From Dirofilaria immitis (Eukaryota > Nematoda > Chromadorea > Rhabditida > Onchocercidae), in assembly GCA_024305405.1 (NCBI GenBank), contig JAKNDB010000076.1, forward strand, positions 616,501-680,500: DNA of 64,000 nucleotides. Direction: 5' to 3'. Within the stretch, counting starts at the first letter, position 1. Each line of letters begins with the position of its first letter. The translations under genes were made by a program, and so were the position numbers. Below the pieces are notes generated by a model. That model did not search any database and had not been told where the DNA came from. It saw only the letters and a program-made list of their open reading frames with translations. Below are positions 37,401 through 49,860 of the stretch, piece after piece.

Positions 37401-40400
37401 TTATTGAAGTGGAACAGATGGGAAGCCAAAATTTTCAGAATTTTTGATGCTAGTGTAGAAATTTTTTATAAAAGAAATCTTTAAATATTTACCTGAACTT
37501 TAATATTTGTCGATTGTCTGACGAGTCAGATTTCCAAATCAAAATTTACAAATTTTATTGATAATATACATCCATTATTAAGATCTTCCAGTACATGACA
37601 AACATTTAACAATAAATCAAAGAAAGCCAAAATTAATCAATATTCTCGTTATTTATGCAAATTCTTAGGTTGCCAAGCAATTTCATTGAAACAGCCTCCA
37701 AGAAAATATCATTTGTTTACGTATTTTTTGGCAAAGAAAAAGTAATGCTTGTTGCGCTCAATTCCTTTTCAACAAAGCCTAGGCTATTTTTCAAACATAT
37801 AAAATTTGTTATTTGGTCGAAGCATTCTAAAAATTTCAGTCAACAAATGATTGTGTCTGAATGAAAAGGCTGCATTTCTTTTTGCTATTTACCGAATTTT
37901 TAACAAAAAACTAGCAATGAGAGAAAAGATCGAATAAATTTGTGGAATGAGTCGAAGGGTCTTATGTATTTCGGCTTTATCAATAAATTTTCATGATTTT
38001 TCAAGAGCTTATAGATAAAAAATTTTTTTCCCGAAATTTCTATCTTTCGGTTAAAGTTCTTGCATTTTTAGCTGAATGCACAGCTTTACTTTTTAATTCT
38101 TGAAAAAAGGTGTGAAGTTCTAACTTTTAAAAGCGAAAGGCTTAATCATTCCCAAAAATTAGAACTCATTTTCAAGAATTTTAATAATGATATTATTCAT
38201 TTTTAACAGAAACATAATATTCCTCAGCTTCACATTTGTCTGGGTGTTATATCAAATATAACGATTGATAGTATGAAAATTGTACCATCGTTTCAATTTC
38301 AGCTCCTAAATTTTGGTGTAATACAATGAGAAAATTGCAAATAGTTGTTGAACATGAATGTATGATAATTATATCAATTAACTGACTGCTACTGTACAAT
38401 TGTCACATGATTAAATTAAACCTGTTTATCGAATAATTTTATTATCACATATATTTGCTTGAGCCAAAATGTAAGCTGTTGAAGGAACTTTCAACCTTTC
38501 GATATTGTCTTTTTGTCAATCAATCATCATGGTCGCTATTACATATTTATCATTTTAACCTTTAAATGAAGGATAAAAAGAAAAGTAATGACATTGAAGA
38601 AAGAATTTTATTAAGATTCTGTTGATGGCAAATGTAATTATTATTCATTGCCATTTGTCTTTCTTTGCAAAATGGGATGAGATAAATACACTTAACAAAC
38701 ATATTATTTCAATAAGAGATGTGAAGTGAAACTTCACAATAAGATGAAATTTTGGCAAAGAATTATCTAAAAATAATTTTTCAAATAATAACAATAACAA
38801 TTATAATTATTAATTATATATTGAAATAAAGTTTTTAGAAGAAGTATTCCAATTTTGAAGACTTTAATATTATCTTTCATAAAAATAATTAAAAATAAAT
38901 TTTGAATGTTGCGAATTAATATGAGTCATAATCTTTAACTCAAGGATGAATTAATTTTGAAATTTAATGAATGAAATACATAGAAAGATGTACGTACTCA
39001 AGATCGTAAAATTTGACTAAATGATCAATGAGTCTTCTAGCTTGGGACCTTCTAGCAGCTCTGAAAAGCATGTAGTCGGAAAACTGGTATTTTATCATCA
39101 AAAGCTGATTCTCGCATTTTAATTAATTATCTATATATTATCATATGTATTTTCTTCGATTTTGTTCTATCTGATATTATATTAACAACCAAAGCTAAAG
39201 TTTGATTTTTATGTGAATGAATGTAAAAATTCATTTTCTTTCGCATAAAGAGATCTTTCGATAAAAATCAGAAAATTTTTCCACGAAATGTTTGATGACT
39301 TTGTTGGGATAATCAAAAATCAAGAATTTATGCACCTTTCAGAGCTTATCACTTCATCTGTTGAACTATAGCCAAAAGTCAATCTCCTTATTTTTGTCGA
39401 TAAGTTGATAGTTGACATGACCTGTGACACTGTTTGATAGCTTTTCAGAGCTTATCACTCCATGTTTTAAATAATAATTAATTCCGATATAAGACACTAC
39501 GTTATTCTTGAAGTTAAAGTTTGAAAACCAATATGAGTGATTACCACAGTTTGTTTTATCACAAATAAGAATAGAACTTCAGACTGTTTTCTTTATGGAA
39601 ACATAGAGAAGAAAGATTCCATCATAATTTAATGGAAAGAGATGAACGAATCCTACTCGAATATTGTTCTACGGTATGAATGATGGCATTAATCATTATT
39701 AATTACTTCAAGATCTCTTCATTTTTACATTACAGTGCAAATTTATTATATATATAAGCTTCTGATTTTTGTGATAGGCATTTCTGATATGAGACATAGT
39801 AAATGTGATTCATTGATACATTTTTTTTTTTTTGACATCACAGGATGAAATTCAGTATGTTTCATTCCTTGAAGTTTTCCAATTCCAATTTTTATCAATT
39901 AATTTCATTTTACCAGGATATCTATTAAAAAATGATTTTGACAATATGCTATTCAAACAAATTTTTAACAATTAAATTCGCTTATTTCTGTTGTATATGA
40001 AATCAAAATGAAAATTGAATAATTTGTTTATAAAACATTTAAATATTCAAAAATATAGGAAAATAATTAAAATATTAAAAAAGTACTTGGAAAGAGCAAA
40101 TACGTAGAATATCACTTATTCAACTTTTTTATGATATCATATCACCCAAGAAATTTTAAGCTCGTATCTCACCTTTTCAAAAGTTCAACACATTTTCGAT
40201 TGGTGATTTAACTGTCCATGGAAATATATATTGAATTATCTTATCAATATCTTATACCTCTCATCCTCTTATTTTAAGAAAAAATCATCTCTAATATGTT
40301 AAAAATATAGACAATAAATTATATCACAACAAAAAGTGAAATATCGATTAGATCGATCTAGGGAACACAAGTTGAACATAGAAATGAGCAGGCAACAAAT

Positions 40401-40996
40401 ATTAGTTTACTGTTCTTCTTCTGTTGCATTTGTTTGGGAATAGTTTAATTATAAGAAATGCGACAGTCTAATAATTTATATATTCTATTAAAATATAAGC
40501 ACAATGAAGAATGATAATTAGGATTTAAAATTTCCAATTTGAATTTAAAAACTTTTTCCTTTTTTTTGCAGTAAAGTTCGTTAAAAGTCATGCATTGTTG
40601 ATTATTATAAAATTTTTTCAGCTATTTTAAATTTGAGTTATGAAAGTTCGAACATTATTATGTCTGAAGCCGAAAATTTTGGAAACTAAATCTAAATGCA
40701 CAAACTCAAATCGAAAATCTAAACATGAATATGTAAATTCAATTTCTCATAAATTCAATAAATCTCTTATATGTCAAATTTTTATACATTCCTTTCCATA
40801 GTGCTGTGAATTTTAAACTTTGCCATTAAAATTACAAAATGCTCGCACTTTCTCTTCACTGCATCCTAAAAATTTCAACTATTCATCATTTGGAATGACT
40901 GGCTTATTTAACAATGAAATTGAAATTTTGAGTAAAATATTTATATTTCAAACATTCCGAAATTTTTGGCACTATCGTAATTTCCGATATTTCGAA
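34419..40996. other. 6.6 kb gene-poor stretch
   Basis: No conserved exon was found on either strand. Frames such as 37065-37256, 37290-37484, 37655-37864 and 40820-41083 lack signatures. The missing first exon (signal peptide) of the receptor gene should be on the minus strand somewhere in or beyond this stretch. It contains a short pentanucleotide repeat. Confidence 0.5.
36801..36825 (+). repeat. (TATGA)5 microsatellite
   Basis: Five perfect TATGA units followed by degenerate copies up to about 36838. Confidence 0.85.
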
Positions 40997-41994
40997 TTAG
41001 TTTTCGAACTTCTCAAAAAGTTTAATGAAAAATTGTTCAAAAAAAAACAAACGATGGAAAAGCTGTATAGCAGCAACCAATGAACAGATCAATATTGGAA
41101 TGAGCAACAACGAAAAACACATTAGGATAGCTCCACTTTTTTGAATTTCTACAAAGATTATTTTCGATTTTACTTTTTTCAAAATATTCAATAAATCTAA
41201 ATTAATGTGGCAGAGAAGTTAAATTTTGGCGAATTTTCGAATTTCATTATATCTTTTAAAAATAACATTTTACCATTATCCGTATGGCCAAGAAAACTGG
41301 TCTCATCAAATTTCCACTTGTTGGGACTGAAGAATATGCTTACAGATAAAGTGGCGATAATAGATAAGTAAACAGTGGAAGCCACCTGAAAAAAAAAGGA
41401 AAAAATAAAATATGATAATGTAAATACGCAAGGTATAAGCATATAATTCTGAATTGATCCAAATAAAAATCAAATAATGAATGAAACAGGTTGACATCTG
41501 CGCCAGTTGTAATGCTTTAAAAACTTAGCTAACCTGTATGATCATATAGAGTAGAAGCGCACTTGGAAAATGTGTAAACACGCCGATCAATGCAGCAATT
41601 CCACCAATTAGTGCAAGACAGATGTGAAGAATGAAGGTACCGGAATAAGTGAAAAATATGGTACAGAGGGCACAAAATCCTGTCATTCCTAGTAACGAAC
41701 ACACCATTAAAGATATCTGAAAGATTTTACAGCATTAGATATTTGCAAGATTTCATTAAGTATAATTGCATTCATATTATTTCTTTATAAGATGCTATTT
41801 CTAGAACTGTCACTTCGGTATCCGTTTTTTTTTTCAATCACGAACTTTGAACTTGTAAGTATGCAGAAATTACTGAATAGTATAAGGTAAATCATCTGCC
41901 ATTTTACCTCAAGAGAGTGAATATTTTTATTACCATATGAAATTGAATGCTTTTCGTTTACAATTGGAATTGATTTCTCAACAGCACTTAGCAT
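40997..41994 (-). CDS. unrecognised four-helix membrane protein
   Basis: Four exons in matching phase: 41908-41994, 41534-41716, 41274-41385, 40997-41148, giving 177 aa. The N-terminal 29 residues are polar. Then come four hydrophobic segments at about residues 30-52 (SLLGMTGFCALCTIFF), 57-78 (ICLALIGGIAALIGVF), 82-108 (LLYMIIQVASTVYLSIIATL) and 133-157 (CFSLLLIPILICSLVAAI), with a polar loop (NKWKFDETSFLGHTDNE) before the last. All introns are GT-AG. A T9 run (41040-41048 on the plus strand, as A) lies in the last exon, so the final 12 or so residues and the stop are uncertain given the homopolymer problems elsewhere. Four helices with short loops resemble tetraspan families, but no claudin, tetraspanin or innexin signature is visible. 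The function is unknown. Confidence 0.65.
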
Positions 41995-43029
41995 TTGTTT
42001 TCTTTGATTCTAAAATTAGACTTAAAAATTATTAAAAGAAAGAGGAGCTGCTCTTAGAAATACGATACGATAAGTGATATCATTTTATTCGATAAGTGGA
42101 ATTTTTTTCCTAATTATCTAGGTTTGCAATCATTTTACAATACAAGAATTTTGTTATAGTGCGAATTTTCTATATTTTCGTTAGCTTATCTAAAATTTGC
42201 ATTCAGTCTTTAAGCATTCAGCTTATCGAGAATTGTCATTAAAGATCACATAGCAATCAATATTTTTAGTTATCTCAGACTCGACAATTCATGAAAAAAT
42301 AAAAAGATCTGCTGAGAATGTCGAAAACTTGCCGCATTGCATGCTGGATGAAAAAATTTTTATATTTGAATATTTATTTAATAATCGTGGATAGTCTTTA
42401 AGATAAATTCTTTTTACTAGAAATATCAATCAGAGAATGGCAGTAGTAATCTCAATTAATAGGTATCCTTTCAAAATTGAAAATTAAGATTATAAACTTG
42501 TCTTTGCATTCAATTAGTTCCAGAGAGAAAGGCAATCTCGTCATCTTTTCAAGAAATGATTCAATCAATGCTAATTCCTTCCGAATATTCATTCACAAGG
42601 TTCGAGTTTTGAAGAAGTCAGTGATAAACGAAGGAGCAATTTCTTGTAAAATGAAAAATGCGTCAGTGGGAGAAAGATAATTCGATCGAGTTGTTCTTTA
42701 AAGTACAGCAGAACACATACGCGCATGTGTTTTCTAATAACTGAAAGTTTAATTTTCCATCAAAAGAGTATCATCAAAAAACTTACGATTTTTTTTCTGC
42801 TGTAGAAGAATGAATAGAAATGGAATACATGAAAACACATAGGAAAAAAATCAATGCGATATATGGATACGAGAATTTAAATTTTATAAAATTTAGCAAG
42901 AAAGTTTGGAGCAGTGCGTTTCTTACGAATCAGTAATTTCTTAATGTAATATTTAATAAAATGTTTAAAAAAAGCGATTTAATTATATTACCTTAAATTG
43001 GCTATTCTTAATTAATTAATTGATTGTTT

Positions 43030-43066
<37 letters not shown>

Positions 43067-46000
43067 ACATAAGATGAGATGAAAGAGGAAGAAAAGAAAT
43101 AGAATTGGAATTGGAATAAAAGAGAAAAGGAGGAAAAAGGACATAAAATGATCAATGAAAAAAAGAAGTTAATTTCGGAATGAATTTGAAAGTTTCAATT
43201 TATTCCAAATGATTACAAAAGCATTCCAATTCGATTATATTCCTGGCCAGTTTACATTTTAAAAATATTCAACTGTCTTCTGCATAGATAATGATGATTA
43301 CCAATTAACAATGCAACAGTTCTAAATAAAAACTTTTACAAAGTGCATAATACTTCCAGCTTTTATACGATTTTTTGAAAATTCGTAAAGTCATGCTATT
43401 TAACAAAGCTGCAATATTTAACAATTGATGCGGTAAAGATTAACATTATTATTGTCTAATTTGTGTAAATTACTTATCTTTGCCAATTATGAAAATTAAA
43501 AATCAGAATTAAGTTGAATTTATTTCCTCATCAGTTACAACAGATTATTATTTTTATCAACTTTCACTCAAAATTAGATTTGAAGAAATCAAATTTAAAC
43601 GAATATTGAAATTGGAGAAATGGATGGGCACCATTGTGCAATCAAATTATTTTTACGAAACGATTACATGTAACTTAAAAAAAATGAGCTGAAAATTAGG
43701 GACAAAATGAAAATTGGAAAAAAATGAAATGGAAATCCGGACACAGCTGTTTTAAAAATTTTGCTTCAGTTTTCTTTACAACAATTATTTCACTAATTTA
43801 AGGTACCCATCTATTTAGTAGCTTTTAAGTTGTCCTTTTTACACCAATGATACATTGTTTTATCGATCGGTAAATTAATCAAAAATATGCACATTTAATG
43901 TTTGATACCTTAATTTATGGTTAATTGAAAATTGATAGATTTTGAGTATTCACAAATAACCGAAATTCAACTTCTCATTTCTATGCTTTGTTGTAAAAAA
44001 AAAAAAGATGGGAACTAAATCAAATAAAAAGAAAAATCAAAATTATTTTCCTCACGCGCTTGAAACAAATGATATAATTAAATTCCAATTTAATTCTGTT
44101 TTAGACTCTCAATGAATCGTTGATTTCTAGATAGCTAAAATGGTTTTGGGAAAGCGAGATGGTTGTTTTCATTAATATAGCAATAGAGATTGTAAACAAT
44201 GACACATTTCCATTTTAATGGGAGTGATTCATCTGCAATAATGCATTTTATAGTTTTTCCCATTTTAATCTGTTCGTTTATTGTATTCTAGAATAAATGC
44301 TTCTCGGAACATAGCTTTCAAATATTTTTAAATAAAGAATTTGCCGATGATTTTTCTACGAACTTAGAAAAATCATCGAAATATCTTCAAGTGAAAGTGT
44401 TGTTGTTTACTTCATTTTTTCATTTTCAGAGATGGAGAGATGTTGAAGATCACATCCATCTTTCTTGAAATGCAATACTCAGAAAAACTTCTATCCTGTT
44501 TTAAAAGTTCGACTTCGGAATTCAAATGTATGTTGGGATTACCATTAGGAATAAACCGAAAGGTATGAACCTACCTTCAAACAGAAATGAATGTAATTGT
44601 TATCCAAACTGTAATTCGATATTTATGTTGAATTATCATTTTCCATTTCTTATAATATTTCATAGAAGTTACTTTAGCAGAACTTCTTTAAGTTCAGTTC
44701 AATACTTTTTTGTTATCTCCTTATTCACAAGATATTCCAGGTTTTGTGAATTGAATTTCAATTTATACACAGCAGTGTTTATTTGCCATTTCTACTTTGT
44801 TGTGAATTAAGTTTTGCTAAAATAACTTCTATGAATAACTGATAAACTGAATAGTTATAAGTAAATTGATAGTTGTACCTTTTGAAAATCATTTGATGAT
44901 TTAATTAATCACTTTTTTCGATGAAATTCAGAATATTGTCACAATGTAATCCATTTACATGTTCTTTTTAGAGTCTGATACATTCTCAGAATGTAATGAT
45001 TTGTAAACATTTGTGATAAACAATTTAATCTAGATTTAGTTTCAATCCTTATTATTCATTGAAACTATTATTCTTCATTCAGATGCACAGAAAAATAGAT
45101 GAAGATTTGATTGTCGAATTAATACAAAATTTTCAAAATGTTTACGCATTTACATTTGGATATTGCAACTATCCCCAATGTTATCACATTATTATGCTGT
45201 AGAATGATATATTCATGATATGTTTTAACTGTAAAAGTACCAGTTGTCCAAAGTTGATGAATAATGTAAAGTACGGGAAGTAGTTGCTCGTTGAAGAGGA
45301 AATAATGGTTTTGATTCACTGTTATCGTAATGCGGATCATGCTTATAGCACTTATTGAAAGATTAGATGACTTAAGTTTCGACTTCAAGTCCTTTTCATT
45401 GGAATCCAAAATATAAGTTTCTTCTGCAAGAAAAAATAAAATTGAATGTCATGCAAAAAAATTGCATTCTTTAGGAATATTTATTACTGTGAAGGTGAAA
45501 TATTATTTTAATACACTACTCATTATAATGATTCTTTATTCGTATAATGGCGTTTTTTACAGCATTATTTTACTTAATTATAATACTTCTTATAACATTC
45601 ATAATTTTCTAACTGATATAGCAATAGTGCGATATTCCGTTTTCTGTTTCTAATTGGTTAACGATCCTTTCTGAATGTCCACTCTTCTGGCTATTATTCT
45701 TATGGCTATTATTTTTCATTTTGTTTTTCACAAGCGGACGGATAATCACATATTGTGTAATGGAAAAAAATGAGGAAATGAAAATGAAAGAAAAATGAGT
45801 AAAATGGACAACTAGATAAAACACTGGTGAAAATTCTCGACTAGTTGATAGTTACGTCGATGGCAACGATAATCTTCGCGGTAACATCAATTATTTTCCT
45901 TTCTTTAAAAAAAAAAAAAATTAATTATCCGGTAGAATTAGGATAAAGGGAGAAAAGAAAAAAGAAATAAAAGTAGGGGAAGAAATTTCAGCAACAAAGC

Positions 46001-48047
46001 AAGAGATTTTGTAATTAATGTAGATTACTCTCTTCATATTTTCTCATTTAATAAGTAACTTTATATTCATTCCTTTTAGATCATTCTAAATTCTAAAACA
46101 ATTTTATTCTTATGGATATGACAAGAATTATATTGGACGAACTTTGTAATAGTTTTACACAAAGAGTTGTCGAGAACTCCCAAGCTTATCAAAGCAAAAC
46201 TCGATCATTTCGGAATTTTTTAAAAGAATAAAATAATGACATCGGAGTAAATTCTAACAAAGTTTACAAGCAAGCTAATTCAGAAAAAATTAGTTAAAAT
46301 AATTTTATCTTCTTTAGAATTTTTTAAACACTTCCTCGCGATTACTATTTATTATGTTTTTGATCTGCTATTCATGATAAGCTTGAATAAATTATTTTAT
46401 TTTCAATTTTCAGTTTGAATCTCCTCATAATATTCATGTAAGTTAGCAAAAAAAATTATAAATGAAACAGTAGAAATGATTCAGCGTACAATATGCAGTA
46501 AAGTAATATATCTTTCGGATGTCATCATGAAGAAATCTGTTCAGTTGAACATATCACATTCTTAAAATGATTGAAAATCTTCATAGCAATCAACAATTCT
46601 TCAGGCAGAAGATTTAATTTATTCATATTATTGATATGGAAAGATATTTCTGCTATATGGATTTTAATTGCGGAATAATGCAAACAAAGAGTGTTGCAGA
46701 AAATTTGTCATTTAGATCGGTCATTCTAAAACATATTTAAATGTCAATTAATAATTATACAATTATATTACTAGTTGTGATTCTTTCTGCAATTCTATAT
46801 CATGATGCAATGTTTCATGATCAGGATATTCAGGGTCGGTGTAAAGTCTAACGATCGATCGACACTGATAACGTCTTTTCGTATTTTGAATATTTTTCAA
46901 TTTTCGATGATCTTTTACTTTCATGATCACAAATTTGTAAAATATTAAATAACTTCCTACCATTTCTCGTCAATTTCATTATAATTCTTTTCTTGCTAAA
47001 TCTTAGAAAAATAAAAAGTTTTTTTAAAGAAATATTTCCACAAATAATAGACAAAACGACAGAAAATTCAAGAAAAAAGCAATTCAATAGTAGAAAATAA
47101 TGAAGAATAAAGGAACGATCTAACAAGGATAGCGAAAAGAGATTGAAATTTGTAAAAAGTGTAACGAATTTCTTAGGTCTTTTGAATCTTCTAAGAACTC
47201 GAATATTTGGATTTATAAGAAATAAGTAGGATCTCGATCCTTTAACATAATTTTATTCTTCTTATGAAATCAAATTTAAAATAGCCATAAATAAAGCGAA
47301 AAGAATCGGATGTCAAAGTTTGAAAACTAAAGACAAATTATACCTGCATATGACCTGGATAAAAGAGAAAAGTACAACATTATCACTGATACAATTTACA
47401 AATGGAATGTATCGTACGATTTCAATGCACGCTAAGATCACAGGTTGGAATTTTCAGTATGGAAAAGACCTGGTTCAATCACTGTGTGAGTGATAAAGAA
47501 ACAAATTTGAAAAACAGCAATCAAATAAATTCTTTACATGTTCTGAAATAGTGTCAAGTATGAAGAAACAAATAAAAATAAAAAAAAACATCGAAATAAT
47601 TCCGACACTAAATTTTCGTTTGGGGAAAAAGACCTTTTTAATTGAACTCTTATCAAATATCAATTTATTTCTGCTTTAAAATTTTTTAAAAAATGTTTTG
47701 AGTTTAGTTTAGTATTTGTCTTTTTTTTTTTTGAGGTTCGCATTTGTCTTGAAAATGATTTAGATTTTTCAATAATCAATTAATAAACCTGAATAAATTA
47801 GAATTCAAAACAAATGGCAATTTTAAAATGCCGGAAGTAAATAAATATGAATGATCTTTAAGAATGAAACATGAAAAACGAAAAATGCTTGAAATTTTCA
47901 TACAAATTATATTCCCTGATTTGAAACTCTCATAATAACAGTGAAAATATGAAGTTAACATAACAAAAAATATAGAAAAAGTTTGCGGCAACAAGATCTT
48001 AAAATTTGATATAAATTAAACGTCAAAATATGAAGTCAAAGAAAACA
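41995..48047. other. 6 kb gene-poor stretch
   Basis: No supported exon. Open frames here (for example 44526-44810, 45119-45409, 46848-47126) translate to low-complexity I/F/N/K-rich peptides. It holds the GA microsatellite. It may contain the promoter or undetected 5' exons of the four-helix protein gene. Confidence 0.5.
43033..43063 (+). repeat. (GA)15 microsatellite with purine-rich flank
   Basis: An uninterrupted GA repeat followed by about 90 nt of G/A-rich sequence to roughly 43145. Confidence 0.9.
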
Positions 48048-49860
48048 CTACGTTAACGGTATAGGATACCACATAGATGTAGATGATAAGGGCATCGTGG
48101 TATTACGATGTGTTGATTGCGGTAATGATGCTGCGGAAAATGTTCCTTGTTCCTGAGAATAATATTTCGCTAGTAACCAATTTTGAAGTTGTAACATCGT
48201 GGTTAAATCTGTCACAGGTTTTGTAGTATTACTAATCGATGAAATGGAATTCTTGTCATCTGTCAACGAAGAGTCATGCTGAGATGGAGTTGTAGTTAGC
48301 GAAATTTCTGAAGTTCTAGAAGGACTGACAGTGCATCGATTTGTTTGTTTGAGTGTTATTCCATAACGCTTTTTGAAATTATGCAGCCAATGTTCAGAAA
48401 ATAAGCAGCGGGCAGATTTTGTCGCTTCTTGCAGTATCTCAGGGCAAATTTGCAACGCCAATTCGCGGGCTTGTTGTTGAAGCCAACGATTCGAAATTCG
48501 CTCACCTTTGGATTGTTGCTCTTGCAATTTCTCATATAAAACTTTTTCTACACCTGGAAACTGAACTTTGCGACCTCTGCGGCCTGGTTCCGTACCCGTT
48601 TGGTTTTTTCGACATAACCATGGAAACCTTTCATAGAATGCTTGAATTGGCAATTGGCCTGGTTTATTCAAAATTTCCTGGACATATTCTTGAGTATTTG
48701 GGAATGCTTCGGGTGTAAATATGGTAAGAGGATTGCCAGAATTAATTTGGTCTTCTACATCGATGAGAGTTTCCAAATTGTCGCTAAGAACACTGTCGGT
48801 ATCTGAATCCATACCCTCATTTTCTGCCGCTTCATCGGATTTGGTAGGAGACTGCTGTATGGAATTTGTTGTACTACTACCAGACCCAATAGATTCCGTA
48901 GAACCCAAACTTCCGGAACTACTGTTACCAGAAGACCAATCACGGTTCAAGTTAATTCTGTATCGCTTTTAAAATTACTTAACCACCGCTCACTAAACTG
49001 ACACATTCCTGCCAGTTCCTGTTCTGAACATTGTTGCTGCGCTAAATTCCTGGCTGTTTCCCGAATCCATCGATTTCCAACTTTCTTTCCAGTTCCGAGA
49101 TGTGCATGGTAGAGATGAAACAATTGTTTTTCAATATCAGGAAATTGTGGCTTTCGGCCACTACGGCCGGATTTTAGCGAGCCTGGTCTGGATTGTCGAA
49201 TTTTGTCAATTTTCTGCAGCCATCCATTGAGCATCGATTTTGTTATTTGAAACTCTTTGCAGGTACGATATTTATTCTGTCCATTAGTATAATAATAATT
49301 AATAACCATAAGTTTGAATTCTCGTGGATAGGACATTCGATTTGGCCCCACGGCAGCACCGAATTTAATTGCAATCCAGTTGGAATTTAAGCTTGGATTT
49401 GCACAAGTTGGTAAAATTCTAATTGTTGCTGTTGCTGTGTCTTTATCAGCGATTGTTGTCGAGTAGATGTCGACTGACTGAGATCCAATGGTACTTCTAA
49501 ATTGGTTTCCAATGCAGGAATTTTTGTCGCTAAAGTGAATAAACGAGAAGTTATGGGATGTATCGGGGTCGGTCGATGTAAAACCGTAGTTTTCGGAGAA
49601 GTTAATAATTGTGCCAGACTAGAAGGTGAATTTTCCGGTATTAAATCCTTACCAGTTGCTATAGAAAATGTTGATGGCAAAGAAACGATAGCTGATGCAG
49701 AAGGAAGCATACAACATTGGCTAATGCTTATATTGTGCGAAACCTGGCCTGTGTCTGTTGAAGTTAAATCTGACCCTTGTGAACCCAAATCTGGTTGTTG
49801 TTGATGATGGCGATGTTGCTGTTGCTGTACACTGATGACAGAATATTTGGTTAGGTCCAT
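48048..49860 (-). CDS. Brinker/CENP-B-type helix-turn-helix protein (pogo-transposase-derived)
   Basis: A single-exon gene, 604 aa once two missing bases are added (T run at 49413-49416 read on the plus strand as A; A run at 48967-48970 read as T). As sequenced it appears as three open frames: 49387-49860, 48947-49350 and 48048-48950. Domains: polyglutamine/histidine tract (residues 11-22), a DLSQ-containing motif VPLDLSQ and a second Q tract, a Brinker-type DNA-binding helix-turn-helix (YPREFKLMVINYY to LNGWLQKI, about 177-222), and a CENP-B/Tc5-type helix-turn-helix (GRKPQFPDIEKQL to FSERWLSNFKKRY, about 235-305). After an acidic linker comes a second CENP-B-type domain (GRKVQFPGVEKVL to FSEHWLHNFKKRY, about 430-505). 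There is no DDE catalytic domain. PLDLS-like motifs recruit CtBP corepressors in other proteins. The likely role is a sequence-specific DNA-binding regulator descended from a pogo-like transposase. The start is the ATG of MDLTKYSV; an upstream in-frame ATG lies at 49896. Confidence 0.82.

Noticed and set aside
48419..48972. Plus-strand open frames of 99 and 83 codons
   Set aside because: They are exact antisense shadows of the helix-turn-helix protein gene, whose domains are unmistakable on the minus strand.
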